Source of the DNA: Nitrososphaera sp.
GTDB taxonomy: Archaea; Thermoproteota; Nitrososphaeria; Nitrososphaerales; Nitrososphaeraceae
Assembly (NCBI GenBank): GCA_023252395.1
Contig: JAJPDY010000090.1
Location: forward strand, 1-5,637
Length of the DNA: 5,637 nt
Direction of reading: 5' to 3'
Shown piece after piece: positions 1-5,133 of this stretch. The position numbers were made by a program, and so were the translations under genes. The notes under the pieces are model-generated. The model did no database searches. It worked only from the letters and a program-made list of their open reading frames with translations, and was not told the DNA's origin. Position 1 is the stretch's first letter, and every line of letters begins with the position of its first letter.

Positions 1-435
1 CTCCTTGGGCATCTTTTGCAGTATCTTTTCCAGCAAATCATGCATTTCCTTTTTCTCTGCCTCTGTCGTCTTGCCTTCTATGAGGTTTATCGTGAACAAC
101 CACAGCCTTGCCTGCACCACGTTTTGGTGGAACATCGCTTCCTGCTCGACCTTCCACTGGGTCTTTCTGTGCCAGTATCCTATCACTATTGAAAGTGGCA
201 CGTATATTATAATAAAAATGACGGCAAAGATCCAAGGGTTGCTGAAAATAGTAGATTGGAGGAACGTGACTTGCTTTATCAGGAGGGCATACTGGATTGT
301 GATAAAGTTAAGGAAGGTCATGGCAAATACAAGGTAGATGGTGTGACCTTGGCGAAAGTCGAGCCAGCGTCGCCTCATCCAATAATTCTTTTTGTTGTAC
401 AACGACGCAATTTTGCCTTTTTTGAGTGTCAACAC
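1..435 (-). CDS. Two-helix membrane protein of unknown function (3' end outside window)
   Basis: The frame is open from base 435 to the left edge, giving 145 residues with no stop, so the gene is partial. I do not recognise a named family. The N-terminus is basic (K/R-rich, with a WMRRRW stretch near residues 19-24). Two hydrophobic segments follow at about residues 32-53 and 67-87, joined by a short loop. A charged, probably helical C-terminal part begins with HRK at about 89-91. The positive-inside rule suggests both ends are cytoplasmic. The GTG start is chosen because a TATA-like GTTATA lies about 26 bases upstream and the frame is closed by a stop at 445-447. An ATG at 378 is the alternative, but it would drop the basic N-terminus. 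The gene follows the glycosyltransferase on the same strand after 52 bases. The coding call is supported by a long open frame with a sensible membrane topology; the function is unknown. Confidence 0.72.
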   Translation of the reverse strand, partial: MLTLKKGKIASLYNKKNYWMRRRWLDFRQGHTIYLVFAMTFLNFITIQYALLIKQVTFLQSTIFSNPWIFAVIFIIIYVPLSIVIGYWHRKTQWKVEQEAMFHQNVVQARLWLFTINLIEGKTTEAEKKEMHDLLEKILQKMPKE

Positions 436-457
436 AATTCTTTCTTAACCGGAGATC

Positions 458-489
458 GTATAACACTTGCGTATTATCGGTTTAACACT
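458..489. repeat. Pair of 10-bp direct repeats, GTWTAACACT
   Basis: GTATAACACT at 458-467 and GTTTAACACT at 480-489 differ at one base and are spaced 22 bp start to start, about two helical turns. Read on the - strand they are AGTGTTATAC and AGTGTTAAAC. The copy nearer the gene contains the probable TATA box of the membrane-protein gene that starts at 435. The other overlaps the stop codon of the glycosyltransferase gene. They could be a duplicated promoter element or an operator, or could be chance in AT-rich spacer DNA. Confidence 0.4.
459..464 (-). promoter_or_regulatory. TATA-like box for the membrane protein gene starting at 435
   Basis: The - strand reads GTTATA, centred about 26.5 bases upstream of the GTG at 435. 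In archaea this distance puts the transcription start at or next to the start codon, predicting a leaderless transcript. The TATA match is modest. Confidence 0.4.
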
Positions 490-1921
490 ATCTTATGGTA
501 GAATAATCTATTACAGTAAACACAGCCGGCGAGCTGCCGTCAAACTGAACAAGATAGACGTGTTCTCCCCGTCCCGCTAGCGCTTCGGCGAGGGCCTGCT
601 GGTTGTCTGAAAAATGATAGCTCCTTTCGCCCTCAAGATACAGCTGCATGAATCCCAGCCAGTGCTTTTGACCTACGATAGCTGCATCGCGCTCGGTATT
701 GCTGTTTATCCATGCAATCGCGGATATCATTTTGTCGTTGTCCTTTAGCTGAATCGAATTGAACTGCATTGTGACAGGGCTAAAGTCTTGAATGTTGTCG
801 CGTGTGGCCGCAAAGGGAAAAAAGGGCGCATCATAAGGCAGCAAGGCAAATCCAAGACCCGCCACCATGAAACACGACAGAACAGCCGCTGCCAGGCTGG
901 CCGAATACTTTACTTTACTGAGCAGCTTTATGATTCCGTGGCCTGAGAATATAGAAAGAAAGATGCCGGCCAAAGTAATCCACCTGTTGGCGACAAGCGT
1001 TTCTGCATTTGGAAAAATAATCCATGAAAACGATGCCGCTATGGTGATCAATAGGCCGATTTTTAGCAAACTATGCGTTTTAGCGAATCCAATAATGGCC
1101 GTTGGAACCAGCAAAGCGCCCATGACGAGAAAATATATCATCAGGTTCGTGGGACCATAAGACGTAACGGTCTCAGGCAAACTGGCGTCAGGAGTTCCAG
1201 GCAGCGCAAGATGGTCTTCTATTCTATTCCATATCCAGCCGTTGTTGCCAGAAAACAAGAACAGCAATGCAAAAAGCGTTATTGCAGCAATCGTGCATGC
1301 AATTGCAGCCCTTGTTCTAACAATCAGGGAATAGATCAAGATGGTGGCGCAAAATAGCGCCCCTATCTGCCTGTCAGAAGCAGCAGTAACCCCGGATAGA
1401 AAAACGCCAAGAGCAATCGTCTTCCATCCAGCATCTCGCCTTCTGCCAATCAGTACAAAAACTAGAATCGCCGTCGAAAGCGCAAAAATATCTCGGTGTT
1501 CGTCCCAGCTAGCCCTCAAGACTGCCAGCTGAAACATTACAAAAATAGCAAGAAAGATGCTCCAGCCAACGCTTTGCTTCATTAGCGACCGGCTGGCTGC
1601 AAATATGACGGCTGAGAAAAATCCAAAAGTAGCCGTAGCGCCAGCGACCACGGTCCAATATGGGCTAAGCAACCCTGTCAAGTTTATTGCGTGGAGCAAG
1701 ATCACGTACAGCGGAAACTGTCCTGATACAACGTGCCAGTAGGAATCAAAATTAGCTACTACTGGTAGATAGTAATTTATCACGTCGTATCCTATTGGAT
1801 AAGGGTATGCCACCAGCTCTGGAACTACCCTCAACACAACGCCTACCGCAAAAACAAAGATTATCGCATGCTTTTCGTTGACAAAAAGCTTGTACCTTGA
1901 AAGTGTAGCGTATGTCCACAA
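488..1921 (-). CDS. Polytopic membrane glycosyltransferase-like protein (GT-C type)
   Basis: The 477-residue product has a first membrane helix at about 19-37, followed at once by the loop PYPIGYDVINYYLP (40-53). This is the arrangement of GT-C glycosyltransferases, where an acidic residue in the first external loop (here D46) helps bind metal or act in catalysis. Further hydrophobic stretches lie at about 70-87, 91-110, 119-136, 146-159, 167-180, 187-201, 206-223, 258-280, 286-303, 313-334 and 340-361. A soluble C-terminal domain (about 365-477) is probably extracytoplasmic. Polar motifs between helices include DEHRD (140-144) and SDRQ (182-185). Such proteins move sugars from lipid-linked donors to proteins or lipids; donor and acceptor cannot be told here. 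The TTG at 1921 is the first codon after an in-frame TGA, and no other ATG, GTG or TTG precedes the first helix. GT-C membership is inferred from topology and the first loop, so a hypothetical membrane protein remains possible. Confidence 0.7.
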   Translation of the reverse strand: MWTYATLSRYKLFVNEKHAIIFVFAVGVVLRVVPELVAYPYPIGYDVINYYLPVVANFDSYWHVVSGQFPLYVILLHAINLTGLLSPYWTVVAGATATFGFFSAVIFAASRSLMKQSVGWSIFLAIFVMFQLAVLRASWDEHRDIFALSTAILVFVLIGRRRDAGWKTIALGVFLSGVTAASDRQIGALFCATILIYSLIVRTRAAIACTIAAITLFALLFLFSGNNGWIWNRIEDHLALPGTPDASLPETVTSYGPTNLMIYFLVMGALLVPTAIIGFAKTHSLLKIGLLITIAASFSWIIFPNAETLVANRWITLAGIFLSIFSGHGIIKLLSKVKYSASLAAAVLSCFMVAGLGFALLPYDAPFFPFAATRDNIQDFSPVTMQFNSIQLKDNDKMISAIAWINSNTERDAAIVGQKHWLGFMQLYLEGERSYHFSDNQQALAEALAGRGEHVYLVQFDGSSPAVFTVIDYSTIR

Positions 1922-1924
1922 TCA

Positions 1925-1932
1925 TATTTAAA
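1925..1932. promoter_or_regulatory. TATA box in the divergent spacer
   Basis: TATTTAAA on the + strand is centred about 29 bases upstream of the TTG at 1958, so it fits a near-leaderless promoter for the small + strand gene. Its TTTAAA core is palindromic and also reads as TTTAAATA on the - strand. From that strand, however, initiation would fall near 1903, inside the glycosyltransferase reading frame as annotated. I therefore assign it with confidence only to the + strand gene. Confidence 0.5.
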
Positions 1933-1957
1933 AGGCAAACAATGCTTTTGACAGTTA

Positions 1958-2146
1958 TTGCCAGCCAAGAGGAAGGCTAAAATAAACTCTCAGGAAGAGC
2001 AGACGCAACTGCTTCGCATGATCCTTGCGGAGCTTCGGACGCTAAACGCCAATATGGCAGCCAGGCCGGTCATACCAGCCATAGCAGAGCCTAGCGCACA
2101 GGAAAATCCTGATTCTGACGATGAAGAGCTTGAATATTTTGAATAA
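1958..2146 (+). CDS. Small helical protein with acidic C-terminal tail, unknown function
   Basis: The product is 62 residues and I do not recognise its family. It has a basic N-terminus (AKRKAKI), then one predicted amphipathic helix at about 12-34 (QEEQTQLLRMILAELRTLNA) with leucine and isoleucine spacing typical of a short coiled coil. A Pro/Ala-rich linker follows (36-47), then an acidic tail (DSDDEELEYFE, 52-62). Opposite charges at the two ends suggest oligomerisation or binding to a partner; this is inference. The TTG start is the only candidate, because an in-frame TGA lies at 1949-1951 and no ATG or GTG intervenes. A TATA box sits about 29 bases upstream. The gene diverges from the glycosyltransferase and ends immediately against the stop codon of the convergent small gene. 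Its promoter and biased composition make it likely real. Confidence 0.6.
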   Translation: MPAKRKAKINSQEEQTQLLRMILAELRTLNANMAARPVIPAIAEPSAQENPDSDDEELEYFE

Positions 2147-2317
2147 TTACTCGTATTCGTACGCTGTCCGGTATTCCTGCAGGAGGACTTGCTTTACGTT
2201 TTCCACCAAGTCCTTCATTTCCTTTCTGTCGTTCAGTTCGTTCTTTCTCTTTGTTTGAATCCCAAGCGAATTTAGTTCGTTTGACCAGTACCCTTCCGTA
2301 TCGAGCTCCCTGCTCAT
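2147..2317 (-). CDS. Small charged protein, unknown function
   Basis: The product is 56 residues from the ATG at 2317. An in-frame TTG at 2338 would add seven mostly hydrophobic residues. It is rich in Lys, Glu, Asn and Arg, with a probable amphipathic helix over about residues 31-52 (the segment MKDLVENVKQVLLQEYRTAY) and an acidic, aromatic end. No family is recognised, and there is no signal peptide or metal motif. A weak TATA-like ATAAAT lies about 27 bases upstream of the ATG, matching the spacing used elsewhere in the window and favouring that start. Its stop (TAA, complement of 2147-2149) abuts the stop of the convergent small gene. It lies 70 bases after the thioesterase stop on the same strand. 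The coding call rests on composition and promoter position, so it is only moderately secure. Confidence 0.45.
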   Translation of the reverse strand: MSRELDTEGYWSNELNSLGIQTKRKNELNDRKEMKDLVENVKQVLLQEYRTAYEYE

Positions 2318-2341
2318 TGCAAGGAAAAATGAGAACAATCG

Positions 2342-2347
2342 ATTTAT
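2342..2347 (-). promoter_or_regulatory. Weak TATA-like element for the small gene at 2317
   Basis: The - strand reads ATAAAT, centred about 27.5 bases upstream of the ATG at 2317. The spacing agrees with the other promoters in the window but the match to an archaeal TATA box is poor. A competing TTTAAA lies at 2389-2394, overlapping the thioesterase stop codon; it would give a leader of roughly 45-50 bases. Confidence 0.25.
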
Positions 2348-2387
2348 GAGATCACGAAGATTTAGCTGGCGGCAACGTTGGTTTTCT

Positions 2388-2876
2388 TTAAATCCTGCCG
2401 GCTTCTTTGAGGCGTGCTAGCATCCTCGCTTCGCCTTCCTTAAAGCGCCTTCTGTCCTCAGGCGTTTCAAGAAGGAGCGCCGGCACTTTAGTCGGCCTGC
2501 CGTTTTCGTCCAGCGCGACCATTGTCACAAACGCAGTCCCTGTGCGCACCCTTGTGCCGTTGTCAAGGTTCTCCGACTCTATGGCAACCTCGATTTCCAT
2601 TGACGACTTGCGCACATAGTTCAAAAGGGCTGAGAGTATCAGCGCATGGCCGATGTATACTGGCTTTAGAAAAGTCATCCTGTCGATACTTGCGGTGACG
2701 CAGTTTGTGTTTCTTGCATGCCTCTTTGCCACAATGCCGGCAACCAAGTCGACGTGCTTTAGTATCGTGCCACCAAAGACGTTGCCCATCGGGTTGGCAT
2801 CTGAAGGGAGCATGAACAGAGTCATTTCCGTTTTTGATTCGCGCGGGCTCTTGCCTGCCTTTTTCTGAGATGCCAA
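2388..2876 (-). CDS. Acyl-CoA thioesterase, hotdog fold (YciA/BACH type)
   Basis: The enzyme hydrolyses acyl-CoA to free acid and CoA in the cytoplasm; substrate length cannot be read from the sequence. Numbered from the TTG at 2876 (162 residues), the family block ESKTEMT is at 13-19, followed by LPSDANPMGNVFGG (23-36). The acidic residue of the central hotdog helix is D43 (in KHVDLVAG), matching the catalytic Asp of YciA. The segment SIDRMTFLKPVYIGH follows at about 63-77. The charged C-terminal helix with RRRFKEGEARMLARL ends the protein, as in the family. Start choice matters: an ATG at 2825 would cut into the conserved ESKTEMT block. The TTG at 2897 lies between the TATA box and the expected transcription start. 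The TTG at 2876 sits about 27 bases after the TATA box and keeps the whole domain. The gene lies 45 bases after the reductase stop. Confidence 0.9.
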   Translation of the reverse strand: MASQKKAGKSPRESKTEMTLFMLPSDANPMGNVFGGTILKHVDLVAGIVAKRHARNTNCVTASIDRMTFLKPVYIGHALILSALLNYVRKSSMEIEVAIESENLDNGTRVRTGTAFVTMVALDENGRPTKVPALLLETPEDRRRFKEGEARMLARLKEAGRI

Positions 2877-2899
2877 CAGGTGGATAGTAAGGTGCAATC

Positions 2900-2907
2900 T
2901 ATATAAA
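2900..2907 (-). promoter_or_regulatory. TATA box for the thioesterase gene
   Basis: The - strand reads TTTATATA, the best TATA match in the window. It lies in the short gap after the reductase stop (2922) and is centred about 27.5 bases upstream of the TTG at 2876. This predicts a leaderless transcript, separate from that of the reductase gene. Confidence 0.65.
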
Positions 2908-2921
2908 ATCTTGGAAACGCG

Positions 2922-3956
2922 CTAGAGGGCGTTTACCATTCGAGTCATCTTCTCCAGGCTCACTTCAAACCCAAAGCGCTTTTCCTCTTTCTTCATGTGC
3001 CGGTACATGCTCATCAGGAGGTTTACATGCCTCACTGTGCTCAATTTTCCATCCATCTTGAGCCTGACTACGCGGTAGACGTCGTCGTAATAATCAAACC
3101 TGTCAAGCACCTTTTTCCGGTACTGCTTGGTGTCGAACTTGCCGTCCTTGCTCTTGTCAAGCACTTCTAAAAACAAGTCGCAGCAAATGAGCGACGGGAT
3201 TATCCCCTCTCCCAGCATCGGAAAGACACAGCCTATCGACTCGCCTACCCCTATGACGTTGCCGTCGTAAAACGGCTCCATTCGCTTTGGAGGGGCAAGC
3301 CTGATTGGCCTGCCAACTTTTTTCACGATCCTAGCTTCTGGGTGCTGCTTGAAAAACTCGGCGACTCCATAGTATTTTTTCTCCACGTCGCCGGCTCCCA
3401 TGTAGCCACGCTCTTTGTCAAGCGGAAAATACCAGAAATACCCTTTTGCCCCTTTGTAGCCGATAACGTAAAACTCGTCGATCCCGTGCACGTTCTCTAG
3501 CAGGTATTCGTACGCAGGTATCAGAAAGTCATCCTCTGACTTTGGGAGGAGCGTGCGGTGAAGGCCGGTGCAGTCGATCACGTAATCGTATTTTTCAAAC
3601 GGGAACGTCTCTCGAGTGACCTTAGACCCGTATGTGACCTTGACGCCCTTTAGCAGGGCGTTTTCCCACTCGTGCTTGTTGTAACTTACCAGACCTCTCA
3701 GCTCAAGGTATTCTTCCTTGTTGTCTGGCAGCTCCATCCGAAGCATCTTGCCGACATGAAAAACATAATCGTCAAAGTCAAGACCGGCCTGCTTTGAGAA
3801 CTTTTCAAGCATGTGCCGCGACGCGCCCCACGCGCATACTGGCCAGTGGTTCTCTTTTTTTGAAGCCTCAAAGATCTCTACGTCGTGCCCGCGCTTTTGG
3901 AGCATGTTGCCAAGGTAGCTGCCAACCACGCCTGCTCCGGCAAGGGCAATTCTCAT
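2922..3956 (-). CDS. Geranylgeranyl reductase family FAD-dependent oxidoreductase
   Basis: This 344-residue flavoprotein belongs to the family that reduces the double bonds of geranylgeranyl chains in archaeal ether lipids or other isoprenoids. The N-terminus is an FAD-binding Rossmann motif (GAGVVGSYLG, 7-16), ending its second strand with E30. PVCAWG (39-44) carries C41, which matches the cysteine motif of archaeal geranylgeranyl reductases. VIDCTG (126-131) is the second nucleotide motif. YFWYFP (173-178), eight residues, then GAG (187-189) fits the family signature YxWxFP-x(7-8)-GxG described for the Sulfolobus enzyme. GVGESIGCVFPMLGEGI (236-252) is the third FAD motif, with GES where many relatives have GDA. 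The protein is shorter than most family members (about 390-450). The ATG at 3956 lies 24 bases after the nop10 stop with a TATA box at the right distance. The family is secure. The exact substrate (phospholipid, quinone or free isoprenoid) is inference. Confidence 0.88.
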   Translation of the reverse strand: MRIALAGAGVVGSYLGNMLQKRGHDVEIFEASKKENHWPVCAWGASRHMLEKFSKQAGLDFDDYVFHVGKMLRMELPDNKEEYLELRGLVSYNKHEWENALLKGVKVTYGSKVTRETFPFEKYDYVIDCTGLHRTLLPKSEDDFLIPAYEYLLENVHGIDEFYVIGYKGAKGYFWYFPLDKERGYMGAGDVEKKYYGVAEFFKQHPEARIVKKVGRPIRLAPPKRMEPFYDGNVIGVGESIGCVFPMLGEGIIPSLICCDLFLEVLDKSKDGKFDTKQYRKKVLDRFDYYDDVYRVVRLKMDGKLSTVRHVNLLMSMYRHMKKEEKRFGFEVSLEKMTRMVNAL

Positions 3957-3980
3957 CGCAGTGACTGTCTGCCAGTTTAC

Positions 3981-3988
3981 TTATAATT
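3981..3988 (-). promoter_or_regulatory. TATA box for the reductase gene, overlapping the nop10 stop codon
   Basis: The - strand reads AATTATAA, centred about 28.5 bases upstream of the ATG at 3956, and its last three bases are the nop10 stop codon TAA. The position predicts a leaderless reductase transcript that starts independently, although read-through from the aIF2-alpha/nop10 unit is also possible. Confidence 0.45.
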
Positions 3989-4157
3989 CTTGTCTAGTTT
4001 CTTCTGTATACCTGTCGGCAATGCGGTAGCGGACGTACTTGTCGTCAGGCGAGTACTTGGGCGGGTGCGGGTCTGTAGTCGGAGAACTGCATTTTGGGCA
4101 CTGGTGCTTGAGCGTGTAAATGCTGCAATTCTGGCATTTGCGTATTAGGTGCTTCAT
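3981..4157 (-). CDS. nop10: H/ACA ribonucleoprotein component Nop10
   Basis: The 58-residue product is a full-length archaeal Nop10. With Cbf5, Gar1 and L7Ae it forms the H/ACA guide-RNA particle that converts uridines of rRNA to pseudouridine, where Nop10 braces the Cbf5 catalytic domain. The N-terminal zinc ribbon has four cysteines in two CxxC pairs (C8, C11, C20, C23), as expected for archaeal forms. The linker with PHPPKYSPDDKY (30-41) and the helix RYRIADRY (43-50) are the family's Cbf5-binding hallmarks. The ATG at 4157 overlaps the aIF2-alpha stop as ATGA, so the two genes are probably translated in a coupled way, and this start fits the family length. The aIF2-alpha/Nop10 order is common in archaea. 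The gene is short but very well conserved, so the identification is firm. Confidence 0.95.
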   Translation of the reverse strand: MKHLIRKCQNCSIYTLKHQCPKCSSPTTDPHPPKYSPDDKYVRYRIADRYTEETRQEL

Positions 4158-4975
4158 GCCACTTGCCCTTGCTGGTGTGCCTTTTTCGACTCTTCGCGAG
4201 AGAAATTAAAAGTGCCATGCTGCTTTTCAATGGAAGAGCGCATCTTTTCCACTGTATTGTTCATGGTCTTTTCGGCGACTTTGAAGTTTTCTGCCATGAC
4301 TATTATTCTGTACCTGGGCGCCCCGATATATGTAACTAGAGATCTGGCGCCGGCTTTGCTGCTTTCCGCGCCAGCAAGTGTGTTCTTGATGACTTCGATG
4401 CCGTCAGGCCTTTTTAACGAAATCTCCATTACGCCTCTGACTTCTACCAGAGGTATCTGAATTTTGCTGCTCTCCTCCTCCATGGCTTGTTTTATTTCAG
4501 GCGCAAGGTCAAGGTTCTGGATCGCGTCCGGGCCTTTCCTTGCAATTGCCTCAAAAGCGTCATAAACATAATCGTGTTTTTGCAATATCTTGTCCTCAAT
4601 TTCGGCAACCTGCACGTCTGTCAGCTTTAGCTTTGACTTGACAAACCCCATGAATGCGGCCGCCTTTTCGTTCTTTTTTACCTCTATCAGCTTTGACTTG
4701 CGCTCCTCGCTTGATACTTGCTTGAGCGAAGTGTCGACCTCGCCCCTTGTCTTGTTGACCCGGATTACCTTGAGTACTAACTTTTGTTTTGGCCGGACGT
4801 AGCGCTCGACATTTCTGATCCAGCCTGTCGCGATTTCAGAGATGTGCAAAAAGCCTGTCATGTTGCTGTATTCGTCCAGAGTGACGTACGCGCCGTGGCC
4901 TGTTACTTCCTTGATGGTGGCAATCACAACATCTCCTTCTTCAGGAAGCCTCTGAACCTCGCCGGTGGCAGCCAT
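4154..4975 (-). CDS. Translation initiation factor aIF2 subunit alpha
   Basis: aIF2-alpha is one subunit of the heterotrimer (alpha, beta, gamma) that carries Met-tRNAi to the small ribosomal subunit with GTP. The 273-residue length is normal. Residues 10-86 are the S1-type OB domain (GDVVIATIKEVTGHGAYVTL at 14-33, then FLHISEIATGWIRN at 42-55). Residues about 88-170 are the helical domain, with KKNEKAAAFM and the LAPEIKQAME region. Residues about 174-260 form the C-terminal alpha/beta domain that docks on the gamma subunit (IPLVEVRGVMEISLKRPDGI, then APRYRIIVMAENFKVAE). The position of human Ser51, in the segment HISEIATG, is Ala49. The ATG at 4975 fits the family N-terminus and has a TATA box about 31 bases upstream. 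The gene heads a probable unit with nop10. The upstream neighbour on the other strand is a DUF4256 gene, not the L44e/S27e pair often found there in archaea. Confidence 0.96.
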   Translation of the reverse strand: MAATGEVQRLPEEGDVVIATIKEVTGHGAYVTLDEYSNMTGFLHISEIATGWIRNVERYVRPKQKLVLKVIRVNKTRGEVDTSLKQVSSEERKSKLIEVKKNEKAAAFMGFVKSKLKLTDVQVAEIEDKILQKHDYVYDAFEAIARKGPDAIQNLDLAPEIKQAMEEESSKIQIPLVEVRGVMEISLKRPDGIEVIKNTLAGAESSKAGARSLVTYIGAPRYRIIVMAENFKVAEKTMNNTVEKMRSSIEKQHGTFNFSREESKKAHQQGQVA

Positions 4976-5002
4976 TTGCTAATTACGATAGACGGTGCAA
5001 AT

Positions 5003-5010
5003 GTTATACT
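5003..5010 (-). promoter_or_regulatory. TATA box for the aIF2-alpha/nop10 unit
   Basis: The - strand reads AGTATAAC, preceded by CTTAA, centred about 31 bases upstream of the ATG at 4975. Transcription would start around 4980, giving a leader of only about 5 bases. No Shine-Dalgarno-like sequence is seen before the ATG. Confidence 0.5.
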
Positions 5011-5114
5011 TTAAGATTCCGTTTCGGAATCATGTACACATAGAGACCGAATGCTGCAAACAAGTATGGCACATGACCGATTGCAAGACAAAGCAAATTA
5101 AAATAACATACCAT
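5004..5114 (-). CDS. Possible 36-residue single-helix membrane peptide
   Basis: A short frame begins at ATG (complement of 5112-5114) and stops with TAA at 5004-5006. It encodes a peptide with a hydrophobic core (LLCLAIGHVPYLFAAFGLYV, residues 7-26) followed by a basic end (PKRN). That is the pattern of a small membrane protein with a cytoplasmic C-terminus. The frame stays open upstream to 5303, but that part is antisense to the DUF4256 gene and should be ignored. The stop overlaps the TATA box of aIF2-alpha. There is no clear promoter at the usual distance. It may be a real small protein, the remnant of a larger gene, or chance hydrophobicity in an AT-rich spacer. Confidence 0.22.
   Translation of the reverse strand: MVCYFNLLCLAIGHVPYLFAAFGLYVYMIPKRNLKV
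5015..5031. repeat. Perfect 7-bp inverted repeat upstream of the aIF2-alpha promoter
   Basis: GATTCCG TTT CGGAATC is a perfect dyad with a three-base centre. It lies just upstream of the aIF2-alpha TATA box and roughly 70-85 bases upstream of the DUF4256 TATA-like box. The position would suit a regulator binding site acting on the divergent pair. No poly-T follows on either strand, so a terminator is less likely. The function is inference. Confidence 0.45.
5098..5105 (+). promoter_or_regulatory. TATA-like box for the DUF4256 gene
   Basis: TTAAAATA is centred about 32 bases upstream of the ATG at 5134, matching the spacing seen for aIF2-alpha. It lies only about 11 bases upstream of the alternative in-frame ATG at 5113, which argues against that start. 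The spacer is AT-rich, so a chance match is possible. Confidence 0.35.
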
Positions 5115-5133
5115 GATAAAGAGAAATAAAATT

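Noticed and set aside
5..337. 110-residue frame on the + strand
   Set aside because: It lies antisense to the membrane protein frame at 1-435, which has coherent helices, charge distribution and a promoter. The + frame is Cys/Ser/Phe-rich, as expected of a shadow frame.
256..501. 81-residue frame on the + strand
   Set aside because: It spans the start of the - strand membrane gene, the spacer and the end of the glycosyltransferase gene, with no promoter or recognisable domain.
867..1742. Several + strand frames of 60-100 residues
   Set aside because: All are antisense to the glycosyltransferase gene, whose 477-codon frame explains the region.
1942..1980. ATG-initiated frame upstream of the small + strand gene
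   Set aside because: It stops after 12 codons and is out of frame with the small protein; the TATA spacing favours the TTG at 1958.
4045..4230. 61-residue - strand frame overlapping nop10
   Set aside because: It is the same DNA read in another frame. The true frame gives Nop10 with its four zinc-binding cysteines and an ATGA overlap with aIF2-alpha.
4149..4460. 103-residue + strand frame, and another at 4590-4802
   Set aside because: Both are antisense to aIF2-alpha, which is a complete and well-recognised protein.
5015..5031. Dyad as an intrinsic terminator
   Set aside because: The stem is only 7 bp, no T-run follows on either strand, and no gene ends close by in the right direction.
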